Made by a program: the position numbers and the translations under genes. 7,134 nucleotides of DNA, taken from NCBI GenBank assembly GCA_028700795.1, contig JAQVRY010000070.1, positions 1 through 7,134 of the forward strand, given 5' to 3'. The stretch is from Tissierellia bacterium (lineage in GTDB: Bacteria > Bacillota > Clostridia > Tissierellales > Sedimentibacteraceae). Positions 1-6,459 of the stretch are shown here, one piece after another. Each line of letters opens with the position of its first letter. Position 1 is the first letter of the stretch. The notes below the pieces were generated by a model that saw only the letters and a program-made list of their open reading frames with translations, was not told the DNA's origin and did not search any database.

Positions 1-20
1 AGTCTGCAAGGTTTTTTATT

Positions 21-35
21 TTACAGTTCTTGTAA
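21..35. repeat. Inverted repeat TTACA-N5-TGTAA, operator-like
   Basis: TTACA at 21-25 is mirrored by TGTAA at 31-35 across a 5-base spacer (GTTCT). The dyad ends 7 bases before the -35 box at 43-48, where a regulator of the GGDEF gene could bind. In AT-rich DNA a 5+5 dyad can occur by chance, so only the repeat is certain and the operator role is inference. TTTACA at 20-25 also matches the Pho-box half-site found before pstS. Confidence 0.3.
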
Positions 36-42
36 TAAGCAT

Positions 43-71
43 TTGACAATTTCTTACATTCAATATATTAT
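43..71 (+). promoter_or_regulatory. Sigma-A type promoter for the GGDEF gene
   Basis: The -35 box TTGACA (43-48) is a perfect match. After a 17-base spacer comes the -10 box TATTAT (66-71), which matches TATAAT in 5 of 6 positions. Transcription would begin near position 78, giving a 5' leader of about 100 bases before the TTG start at 182. The leader holds the hairpin at 129-149. The box quality and exact spacing make this the best housekeeping promoter in the window. Confidence 0.7.
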
Positions 72-120
72 ATTTCTAACTAACATTCCAAAATTGCTGC
101 AATCATTATATTACTCGAAC

Positions 121-160
121 GAGAAGCCCCCACTATTACAAGCTGTGGGAGTATGTCATA
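121..160 (+). mobile_element. Possible IS200/IS605-family right-end remnant (hairpin)
   Basis: CCCAC (129-133) can pair with GTGGG (145-149) around an 11-base loop, and GAGAA (121-125) can pair with TTCTC (164-168) outside it. The arrangement of GAGAAGCCCCCAC, a loop, then GTGGGAGTATGTCA resembles, from memory, the hairpin at the 3' end of IS200/IS605 elements and their TnpB genes in Clostridia. No TnpA or TnpB coding sequence is present, so this would be a remnant or solo end. The alternative is a plain leader hairpin just before the ribosome binding site, possibly affecting translation. It does not resemble the conserved core of a c-di-GMP riboswitch. Confidence 0.35.
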
Positions 161-168
161 TGATTCTC

Positions 169-175
169 AAGGAGG
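169..175 (+). promoter_or_regulatory. Ribosome binding site selecting a TTG start
   Basis: AAGGAGG is followed by 6 bases and then TTG at 182. The first in-frame ATG, at 197, lies 21 bases beyond this site, with only GGGAG ending 1 base before it. Standard spacing therefore favours the TTG start, which adds five residues (MGYGS). Confidence 0.75.
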
Positions 176-181
176 ATAAAA

Positions 182-2284
182 TTGGGTTACGGGAGTATGT
201 TTGAAAAAGAATTAAATAAACTAATTGAAAGCGAAGATAACATTGAATGCATAAAAGATTTAATTTCCAAAAACATAAGCAATACAAAGCAGAATAAAAA
301 AAATATCGAAAGGCTGTTAGAATTTTCAATGGAAAATCGGCTGTTTAGATCTGAAGCTTGGGGCTACTATTTTATAGGCTGGTATTATCTTGATAATTCT
401 GAATATGAAAATGCAGCAGAAAGCTTTATGATTTCTTATGAGCTTTTTGATAAGCTTAATAATAAATATGAAATAGCGTATGCCTGCAATGGACTGACAA
501 ATGTTTATTGTCTGATGGGACAATTTAAATTATCAAATGAATGGGGTCTAAAAGGAATTTCTTTCTGTGAAGAAACGAGAAACAACAAGGCAATGCTTAT
601 TCTTCTTATTAATACATGTATTAACTATATTCAAATGGAGTATTATGACAAAGCGTTGGAAATTGTAGAAGGTATAGAAGGAATAGAAGAAATAAAAGGA
701 ATAGATTATGAGTTAACAAAAAGCCAAGAAATCTCATACATGTTAGTAAAAGCCGAAATTGAAATAAATATCGGTTGTCCCGGCAAAGCTCTTAAAATCA
801 TTGAGCAAGCGATGAAAATAGAGTCAGTTGATGATATTAATTCTGTAAAGTGTGAAATGTTTAAACTTAAGGGCATGGCTTATTTAAAAACAGGTGAATA
901 TGATTTAGCTGAAATCCAGTTTGAAAAGTCTTATAATTTTAGCGTTAGATGTGATTTGATATATGAAAAGTGCTCCACCATGCTGCAGTGGTCTAAATTA
1001 TGCATGTTGACTGAAAATTATGAAAAAGCAATTGATTTATTAAGTCAGATTATTGTTATTAGTTCATCAAATAAGTTTAATCCAATAATGAGAGAAGCAT
1101 TTCATTCTTTATATTCTATTTATAAAAAACAGGAAGAGACTGAAAAAGCATTGAACTACCTTGAAAAGTATATGAAGATAAATGATGAAATGTATGATTA
1201 TGAACAAAGTCAGCTTATGGCTGAAATGAATTTAAATAATACAAAACGTGTGGCTGAACAATACAAACAGCTATATAAAAGGACAGAGCTGCTTTCATCC
1301 ATAGGACAGAGAATTATTTCGAATTTAGATATGAGTTTAATTATTCGCATTATACATGAAGAAATTAGCAAGCTAATTGATGTTGATTATTTTGGAATTG
1401 CAGTGTATGACAGTAAAAAAAACCAGTCTGAATATTATTTTATGAAGAACAATAAAATAATTTACAGCACTATAAAATATGATCAGGAAAATACATTAGG
1501 AGGATATTGCATTAGGAATAAGGAAGATATTATTATCGGAAACGAAAAGTTAGAATTTCAGAAATACTTATATTCAGAACCTGAACATATTAAAGGATTT
1601 GAAGATGAAGGCGATAAAATTTCTTCCATTATATATACTCCTATGATTATAAATGAAAAAGTTGTGGGATTGATGACAGCACAAAGTGAAAAAGAAAATC
1701 TTTACGGCAAAGATGAATTGAATATCTTGAAAATTTTAGCAAATTACACTGCAATTGCTGTTGAAAATGTCAAGGTATACAAAGAAATTGAGAATATTGC
1801 AACATATGACAGTTTAACAAAATTTTTAACTAAAACAGAAATACTGAAAATAGGGGATAGTATTTACGAAAAAGCAAAGTACAGCAATGATAAATTCACT
1901 GTAGTTATGATTGATTTGGATGATTTTAAAATAGTAAATGATACATACGGTCATGTTTACGGAGACAAAGCAATGAGTCTAATTGCTGAAACCATGTCAA
2001 AATGCATTAGGAATACTGACTATATAGGAAGATTCGGAGGAGATGAGTTTTTGCTCATATGTTCCGAAACAGGTATAAAAGAAGCCTTATATGTTGCTGA
2101 AAGAATAAGAAAAACAATACAAAGCAGTGTATTTGTATTAAATGACGAAATAAAAGTAAGGATGACAACAAGTTTGGGAGTACATGAATATGACGAAAAT
2201 GACAACTCGTTTACCGATGTAGTAAAAAGAGCAGACCAATGCCTCTATCTAGCAAAAGAAACTAGAAATACCGTTATGAGATAA
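182..2284 (+). CDS. TPR-GAF-GGDEF protein, probable diguanylate cyclase
   Basis: This is a probable cytoplasmic diguanylate cyclase, making cyclic di-GMP from two GTP. There is no signal peptide or membrane segment. Residues about 55-340 are helical repeats of TPR character (for example YLKTGEYDLAEIQFEKSY, 234-251), followed by a helical linker at about 340-372. A GAF domain follows at about 372-535, with a typical end (PMIINEKVVGLMTAQS, 487-502). The GGDEF domain spans about 540-700. Catalytic features are intact: Mg-binding D578 in IDLDDFK, ND 586-587, H591, GGDEF 619-623 and SLG 664-666. The RxxD inhibitory site, R610 to D613, is also present. The usual DxLTxLxNR at the domain start reads DSLTKFLTK, so the NR pair is replaced. 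No EAL or HD-GYP phosphodiesterase domain is fused. The signal sensed by the TPR and GAF parts cannot be told from sequence. The TTG start is chosen from the strong AAGGAGG site; ATG 197 is the alternative. Confidence 0.9.
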   Translation: MGYGSMFEKELNKLIESEDNIECIKDLISKNISNTKQNKKNIERLLEFSMENRLFRSEAWGYYFIGWYYLDNSEYENAAESFMISYELFDKLNNKYEIAYACNGLTNVYCLMGQFKLSNEWGLKGISFCEETRNNKAMLILLINTCINYIQMEYYDKALEIVEGIEGIEEIKGIDYELTKSQEISYMLVKAEIEINIGCPGKALKIIEQAMKIESVDDINSVKCEMFKLKGMAYLKTGEYDLAEIQFEKSYNFSVRCDLIYEKCSTMLQWSKLCMLTENYEKAIDLLSQIIVISSSNKFNPIMREAFHSLYSIYKKQEETEKALNYLEKYMKINDEMYDYEQSQLMAEMNLNNTKRVAEQYKQLYKRTELLSSIGQRIISNLDMSLIIRIIHEEISKLIDVDYFGIAVYDSKKNQSEYYFMKNNKIIYSTIKYDQENTLGGYCIRNKEDIIIGNEKLEFQKYLYSEPEHIKGFEDEGDKISSIIYTPMIINEKVVGLMTAQSEKENLYGKDELNILKILANYTAIAVENVKVYKEIENIATYDSLTKFLTKTEILKIGDSIYEKAKYSNDKFTVVMIDLDDFKIVNDTYGHVYGDKAMSLIAETMSKCIRNTDYIGRFGGDEFLLICSETGIKEALYVAERIRKTIQSSVFVLNDEIKVRMTTSLGVHEYDENDNSFTDVVKRADQCLYLAKETRNTVMR
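671..706 (+). repeat. Four imperfect 9-base tandem repeats inside the GGDEF gene
   Basis: Units GGTATAGAA, GGAATAGAA, GAAATAAAA and GGAATAGAT follow one another and encode GIE-GIE-EIK-GID (residues 164-175). They lie between helices of the TPR region. A 9-base unit keeps the frame, so copy-number changes would alter linker length without breaking the gene. Confidence 0.6.
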
Positions 2285-2291
2285 AAATTCA

Positions 2292-2314
2292 ACCTTTTAA
2301 TTTAAAAAGCAGGT
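2292..2314 (+). other. Weak imperfect hairpin after the GGDEF stop codon
   Basis: ACCT (2292-2295) can pair with AGGT (2311-2314), with three further A-T pairs inside across a 2-base bulge. The stem is short and AT-rich, and the bases after it (AAGATTTT) are not a clean T run. It is at best a poor intrinsic terminator, so some readthrough from the GGDEF gene into pstS is plausible. Confidence 0.2.
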
Positions 2315-2319
2315 AAGAT

Positions 2320-2336
2320 TTTACATACTTTTTACA
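2320..2336 (+). promoter_or_regulatory. Pho box: two TTTACA direct repeats upstream of pstS
   Basis: TTTACA occurs at 2320-2325 and again at 2331-2336, separated by 5 bases, giving an 11-base period. In Bacillus-type Firmicutes, phosphorylated PhoP binds direct repeats of TT(A/T)ACA at this spacing. The copies here are perfect, sit 75 bases before the pstS start, and the operon itself ends in a PhoB/PhoP-type regulator. No good third repeat is found at 11 bases on either side. Activation of the operon under phosphate limitation is inferred from the family. Confidence 0.7.
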
Positions 2337-2360
2337 ATTAAACGGTTTTTTTTTTACTGT
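2331..2360 (+). promoter_or_regulatory. Candidate pst operon promoter
   Basis: If the second TTTACA (2331-2336) serves as the -35 region, TACTGT at 2355-2360 lies 18 bases further on. It matches TATAAT in only 3 of 6 positions, which would fit a promoter needing an activator. The spacer contains ten T in a row (2346-2355). A better -10 sequence, TATATT at 2368-2373, lies 31 bases from the second repeat, too far to use it as a -35. Which is used cannot be settled from sequence. Confidence 0.35.
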
Positions 2361-2394
2361 AGAAGTTTATATTTATCTCAAGGACAAAAAATAT

Positions 2395-2400
2395 AAGGAG
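2395..2400 (+). promoter_or_regulatory. pstS ribosome binding site
   Basis: AAGGAG is followed by a 10-base A-rich spacer and ATG at 2411. The spacer is slightly long but workable. The start is further supported by the lipoprotein signal that begins immediately at residue 1. Confidence 0.7.
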
Positions 2401-2410
2401 AAAATAAAAA

Positions 2411-3301
2411 ATGAAAAACAGTAAAATATTATCAATAATAGCATTAGTATTAATGCTGACAATGGTTTTTGTAGGATGTAGTAAAGAGACACCTTCAGGA
2501 GATGAAGCGGCTGAGTTTGATTTGAATAAGGATATAACTGTAGTAGCAAGAGATGCTGCTTCCGGAACAAGAGGTGCTTTCCATGAAATAATGAAAATTA
2601 TTGTTAAGGAAAATGACACAGAAGTAGATAAGCTAGTAGTAGGTGCTTTGGAATTTGATGGAACAGATAAGGTTATAACTGCAGTTGAGGGAGATGAATA
2701 CGGTATAGGTTATATTTCATTAGGCTCGGTAAGTGATAGAATTAAAGCAGTTTCAGTAAACGGCGTAGAACCTACTGTTGAAAATGTAAAAAGCGGAAAT
2801 TATACAGTTTCAAGACCATTTTTATTGGTTACAAAAGGAAATGAAAGTGACTTAGTAAAAGATTTCTTAAAATTTACTGAATCCACTGAAGGACAGAAGA
2901 TTACAAATGAAATGAATTTTATAGGGTATGTGGATTCACCTGCAGATTATACAGCATCAGGTATGTCAGGAACAATTAAGGTGGCTGGCTCAACATCAGT
3001 AGCACCTTTAATGGAAAAATTACAGGAAGCATATCAAGAGCTTAACCCTGATGTAACATTTGAAACCCAGGCACAAGGTTCATCACAAGGTATTAAAGCT
3101 GCAATTGACGGTTCTTATGATGTCGGAATGAGCTCAAGAGAATTGAAAGAAGAAGAAGCTAAAGAATTAAACAGACATGTACTTGCAATTGATGGTATTG
3201 CAGTAATAGTTAATAAAGAAAATCCAAAAAGTGATTTAGCATCAGAAGACATTACAAAAGTATATAAAGGCGAAATCACAAAGTGGTCTGAAGTTAAGTA
3301 A
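2411..3301 (+). CDS. pstS: Phosphate-binding lipoprotein PstS, circularly permuted
   Basis: This is the phosphate-capturing lipoprotein of the Pst transporter, anchored on the outer face of the membrane. Residues 1-22 are a lipoprotein signal (basic MKNSK, hydrophobic stretch, VFVGC) with lipid-modified C23. The two halves are in reversed order compared with usual PstS. Residues about 41-172 match the usual C-terminal half: R47 with S51-G52-T53 (equivalent to E. coli R135 and S139-T141), then YGIGYISLGSV and SRPFLLVTKG. After a linker (about 173-186), residues 187-296 match the usual N-terminal half: AGSTSVAPL (192-200), QGSSQGIKAAI (222-232), DVGMSSRELK (237-246) and IAVIVNKENP. The chain ends at GEITKWSEVK, the point where a usual PstS would run on into the sequence found here at residue 41. 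Total length is similar to normal family members. S242 occupies the place of E. coli D56, as is common in Firmicutes. The stop codon overlaps the pstC start by one base. Confidence 0.9.
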   Translation: MKNSKILSIIALVLMLTMVFVGCSKETPSGDEAAEFDLNKDITVVARDAASGTRGAFHEIMKIIVKENDTEVDKLVVGALEFDGTDKVITAVEGDEYGIGYISLGSVSDRIKAVSVNGVEPTVENVKSGNYTVSRPFLLVTKGNESDLVKDFLKFTESTEGQKITNEMNFIGYVDSPADYTASGMSGTIKVAGSTSVAPLMEKLQEAYQELNPDVTFETQAQGSSQGIKAAIDGSYDVGMSSRELKEEEAKELNRHVLAIDGIAVIVNKENPKSDLASEDITKVYKGEITKWSEVK

Positions 3302-4182
3302 TGCAAAACATTAAACGAACTAACTTTAGTGAAAATATAATGCAGGCAATTTTCTTTCTGTCTGCATTCATTTCAGTTTTAGCAGTCCTTGCCATCTGCC
3401 TCTTTTTATTTATGAGAGGTATCCCTGCTATTGCAGAAATTGGTTTTATGGATTTTATATTTAATGAAAAATGGGGACCTACCAATACACCTGCTTCTTA
3501 CGGAATACTGTCCATGATTGTGGGAAGTATTTATGTAACAGCAGGGGCAATTGTTATAGGTGTGCCAATTGGTCTAATGTGTGCCATTTTTTTAGCTGAA
3601 TTTTGTCCGGATAATGTTTATAAATTTGTGAAGCCTGCTGTAAACCTATTGGCAGGAATACCTTCAATAATTTACGGTTTCTTTGGAATGGAAGTCGTTG
3701 TGCCCTTTGTAAGAGAAAACATGGGTGGAAATGGGTACAGCATCATGTCGGCTTCATTAATTTTGGGAATTATGATACTTCCTACAATTATTTCAATCAG
3801 CGAATCGTCAATAAGAGCTGTGCCGGACAATTATGCTGAAGGCTCGTATGGTCTTGGCGCAACAAAGGAAGAAACAGTTTTTAAGGTAGTTCTTCCTGCA
3901 GCGAAATCAGGAGTTTTAACATCAATTATATTGGGTATAGGAAGAGCTGTAGGTGAAACCATGGCTGTTGTTATGGTGGCAGGAAATGCTGTTATGCCTC
4001 TTGACAAAATAGAGCTTTTTAAACCAATAAGGACATTAACCACCAACATTGTTACGGAAATGAGCTATGCATCAGGGCTCCATGAGTCAGCTCTCATATC
4101 AACAGGTGTAGTACTGTTTGTGTTTATAATAATTTTGAATGCATCTTTAAGCCTTATAAAATCAAAGGCTCAAAGAAATTAA
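3301..4182 (+). CDS. pstC: Phosphate ABC transporter permease PstC
   Basis: This is one of the two membrane subunits forming the phosphate channel, a partner of PstA and of the PstB ATPase. About six membrane segments are visible: 16-38, 69-95, 111-130, 149-166, 205-228 and 264-286. Family hallmarks are LLAGIPSIIYGFFGM (116-130), the cytoplasmic EAA coupling loop containing EGSYGLGATKEE (180-191) that docks on PstB, and GRAVGETMAV (214-223). Length of 293 is usual. The ATG overlaps the pstS stop codon by one base (TAATG) and no clear Shine-Dalgarno precedes it, so translation is probably coupled to pstS. Placement before a second, different permease with MDTLAGIPS-like motif order supports PstC rather than PstA, as does the WGP segment at 58-60 in the first outer loop. 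Confidence 0.95.
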   Translation: MQNIKRTNFSENIMQAIFFLSAFISVLAVLAICLFLFMRGIPAIAEIGFMDFIFNEKWGPTNTPASYGILSMIVGSIYVTAGAIVIGVPIGLMCAIFLAEFCPDNVYKFVKPAVNLLAGIPSIIYGFFGMEVVVPFVRENMGGNGYSIMSASLILGIMILPTIISISESSIRAVPDNYAEGSYGLGATKEETVFKVVLPAAKSGVLTSIILGIGRAVGETMAVVMVAGNAVMPLDKIELFKPIRTLTTNIVTEMSYASGLHESALISTGVVLFVFIIILNASLSLIKSKAQRN

Positions 4183-4195
4183 ACAGAGGTATAAT

Positions 4196-5062
4196 ATGGA
4201 TAGAAGTATGAATAATTTAAACAAAAGAAAAGCAAAAGCTATGATGTTAAAAGCTTTTGTATGGCTTTGCGGAATATTGACAGTAGGAATTTTAATCTAT
4301 ATACTATTATTTATATTATTAAGAGGAATTCCAAATATTAATCTTAAGTTTTTGTTTGGAGAATATAATTCTGAAACACTTTCAGCTTTTTCATCTATTG
4401 TTGCAACTGTTCAAATGATTGTATTGTCACTTTTAATTTCTGTTCCCATTGGTGTATTTTGTGCAATTTACCTTGCTGAATACGCTAAGAGAGGAAACAA
4501 AGCAGTAAAAGCAATAAGATTGGCAGTAGACACCTTAGCAGGAATACCTTCAATAGTGTACGGTTTGTTTGGTATGATATTTTTCGTAAATATCCTTGGC
4601 TTTAGAACATCGGTTTTATCAGGAATTTTTACAATATCAATTATGATTTTGCCGGTAATTATAAGTTCCTCAGAAGAAGCCATAAAGCAAGTTCCCGATA
4701 CTTATCGCGAAGGAAGCTTAGGGTTAGGTGCAACAAGACTTCGTACTGTATTTCATATAGTTCTTCCATCGGCAATGCCGGGTATCCTTTCCGGAGTAAT
4801 TCTTGCAATAGGACGAATTGTGGGAGAGACGGCAGCACTTATATTTACAAGCGGAACAAATGTATTGAAGAACCCATCGCTAAACTTGTTTGCATCACAA
4901 AGAACACTAAGCGTTCACATGTATATGCTTGCCAGTGAGGGCTTGCCTCATTCAAGAAACATGGCATTTGCAACCGGATCCATATTGATTATAGCAGTGT
5001 TTATTGTGAACTATGCAACAACTAAGCTGGCTGGTAGAATAGGGAGATTAAGCAATGATTGA
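4196..5062 (+). CDS. pstA: Phosphate ABC transporter permease PstA
   Basis: This is the second membrane subunit of the phosphate channel, pairing with PstC. Membrane segments are at about 20-43, 66-95, 112-132, 141-157, 196-217 and 256-275. Hallmarks are VDTLAGIPSIVYGLFGM (111-127), the EAA loop with EGSLGLGATRLR (172-183), and GRIVGETAAL (206-215). The cytoplasmic N-terminus is basic. Length of 288 is usual for PstA. The start at 4196 follows AGAGG (4185-4189) by 6 bases and lies 13 bases after the pstC stop; ATG at 4208 is a possible but poorer alternative. The last 8 bases overlap pstB, implying coupled translation. Confidence 0.95.
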   Translation: MDRSMNNLNKRKAKAMMLKAFVWLCGILTVGILIYILLFILLRGIPNINLKFLFGEYNSETLSAFSSIVATVQMIVLSLLISVPIGVFCAIYLAEYAKRGNKAVKAIRLAVDTLAGIPSIVYGLFGMIFFVNILGFRTSVLSGIFTISIMILPVIISSSEEAIKQVPDTYREGSLGLGATRLRTVFHIVLPSAMPGILSGVILAIGRIVGETAALIFTSGTNVLKNPSLNLFASQRTLSVHMYMLASEGLPHSRNMAFATGSILIIAVFIVNYATTKLAGRIGRLSND

Positions 5063-5807
5063 TAAATTAAAAATTGAAAATGTTGATTTATATTATGGAG
5101 AATTTCAAGCTCTAAAAAATATAAATATGAATATACAAGAAAATGAAATAACTGCTTTTATAGGACCATCAGGTTGCGGAAAATCCACATTTCTTAAAAC
5201 ATTGAATAGGATGAATGATTTAATTGAAGGTGTTAAAATTACTGGTAAAATCCTTTTGGATGGTGTAGATATATACAAGGATATGGATGCAACTGTTCTT
5301 AGAAGGAGAGTGGGAATGGTTTTTCAAAAGCCAAATCCCTTTCCAATGAGTATTTATGAAAATGTAGCATATGGTCCAAAGACACATGGTATAAAGAATA
5401 AAGCTAAATTAGATGAAATTGTAGAACAAAGTCTACGCTCTGCAGCCATGTGGGACGAGGTAAAAGACAGACTAAAAAAAAGTGCATTAGGTTTATCAGG
5501 GGGACAACAGCAGAGACTTTGTATAGCCAGGGCATTTTCTGTTAATCCTGAAGTTATATTATTGGATGAACCTACATCTGCCCTTGACCCCATATCTACT
5601 ATGAAGATTGAAGATTTGCTGATAGAAATCAAAAATAATTATACGATAGTAATTGTGACTCATAATATGCAACAGGCAACGAGAATATCTGATAAAACGG
5701 CATTTTTCCTTCATGGTGAAATTATAGAGTTTGATGAAACTGAAAGGCTGTTTTCAATGCCTAAGAATAAAAAAACAGAAGATTATATAACAGGTAGATT
5801 TGGATAG
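5055..5807 (+). CDS. pstB: Phosphate transporter ATP-binding protein PstB
   Basis: This is the cytoplasmic ATPase that powers phosphate import, docking as a dimer on the EAA loops of PstC and PstA. All ABC motifs are present: Walker A GPSGCGKST (37-45), Q-loop Q91 in VFQKPNPFPMSI, a typical PstB stretch, signature LSGGQQQR (147-154), Walker B VILLDEP (167-173), D-loop SALD (175-178) and switch histidine H203. The protein ends ITGRFG, the usual PstB terminus. Length of 250 is standard. The start is 8 bases inside the end of pstA, preceded by AGGGAG at 5041-5046 with 8 bases of spacing. Confidence 0.97.
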   Translation: MIDKLKIENVDLYYGEFQALKNINMNIQENEITAFIGPSGCGKSTFLKTLNRMNDLIEGVKITGKILLDGVDIYKDMDATVLRRRVGMVFQKPNPFPMSIYENVAYGPKTHGIKNKAKLDEIVEQSLRSAAMWDEVKDRLKKSALGLSGGQQQRLCIARAFSVNPEVILLDEPTSALDPISTMKIEDLLIEIKNNYTIVIVTHNMQQATRISDKTAFFLHGEIIEFDETERLFSMPKNKKTEDYITGRFG

Positions 5808-5819
5808 AAGGAGGAAAAA

Positions 5820-6458
5820 ATGAGATATAGATTTGACCGAGAGCTTGACACATTAAATTTAGAGCTAATAAAAATGGGAAGTTTAATTGAAAATTCAATT
5901 GAGTACAGTATTAAAGCACTTATTAACCAGGACTTATCATCGGTTAAAAAGGTTAATGAATTGGAAATTGAAATTGATGATATGGAAAAAACAATTGAAA
6001 GTCATTGTCTGAAACTGTTATTGCAGCAGCAGCCTGTAGCATCAGACCTTAGAATTATAAGTACAGCTCTTAAAATGATCACCGATATGGAAAGAATTGG
6101 AGATAATGCAGAAGATATTGCAGAAATTGCAAAATATATGATTAATCAGAAGTTCATAAAAGACATTGTTCATATACCACAAATGGCAGATGCAACTATA
6201 AGCATGGTAAAAAGAAGTATCGATGCATTTGTTAACAAAGATAAGAATTTGGCTGAAGAAGTATGCAAATCAGATGATATTGTTGATAATTTATTCAATA
6301 TTATCAAAGAGGAATTAATCGAAAAAATTCAGGAAGATAAAAGTAACGGCGAACAAGCTATTGACTTATTGATGATTGCCAAGTATTTTGAAAGGATTGG
6401 CGATCATGCGGAAAATATAGCAGAATGGGTTATATTTTCAATAACGGGAGAACATTAA
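5820..6458 (+). CDS. phoU: Phosphate signalling regulator PhoU
   Basis: PhoU is a cytoplasmic helical protein that connects the Pst transporter to the PhoR kinase and restrains Pho signalling when phosphate is plentiful. The sequence shows the two tandem three-helix repeats of the family. Each carries its metal-binding signature: ERIGDNAEDIAE at 91-102 and ERIGDHAENIAEW at 191-203. The N-terminal FDRELDTLN (5-13) and LLLQQQPVASDLR (66-78) are also typical. Length of 212 is normal. It begins 12 bases after pstB behind a strong AAGGAGG (5808-5814) with 5 bases of spacing, the best ribosome site within the operon, suggesting independent and efficient initiation. Confidence 0.95.
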   Translation: MRYRFDRELDTLNLELIKMGSLIENSIEYSIKALINQDLSSVKKVNELEIEIDDMEKTIESHCLKLLLQQQPVASDLRIISTALKMITDMERIGDNAEDIAEIAKYMINQKFIKDIVHIPQMADATISMVKRSIDAFVNKDKNLAEEVCKSDDIVDNLFNIIKEELIEKIQEDKSNGEQAIDLLMIAKYFERIGDHAENIAEWVIFSITGEH

Positions 6459-6459
6459 A

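Noticed and set aside
78..181. Possible c-di-GMP or other riboswitch in the leader of the GGDEF gene
   Set aside because: The leader has only one short hairpin (129-149) and a weak outer pairing. I see none of the conserved core sequences of the c-di-GMP-I riboswitch and no terminator-type expression platform.
2346..2355. T run as an intrinsic terminator of the GGDEF gene
   Set aside because: No stable stem directly precedes the ten T, since the bases before it are the Pho box and AATTAAACGG.
2368..2373. TATATT as the -10 box of the pst promoter
   Set aside because: It is a better match to consensus than TACTGT, but it lies 31 bases from the Pho-box TTTACA and has no good -35 at 16-18 bases upstream, where the T run and TACTG lie. 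It was kept only as an alternative.
2338..2619. Reverse-strand open frame of 93 codons across the pstS start
   Set aside because: It is antisense to the pst promoter, ribosome site and lipoprotein signal, has no recognisable domain, and its hydrophobic stretch comes from the AT-rich complement.
5354..5632. Reverse-strand open frame of 92 codons
   Set aside because: It is the complement of the conserved PstB signature and Walker B region, with no independent coding evidence.
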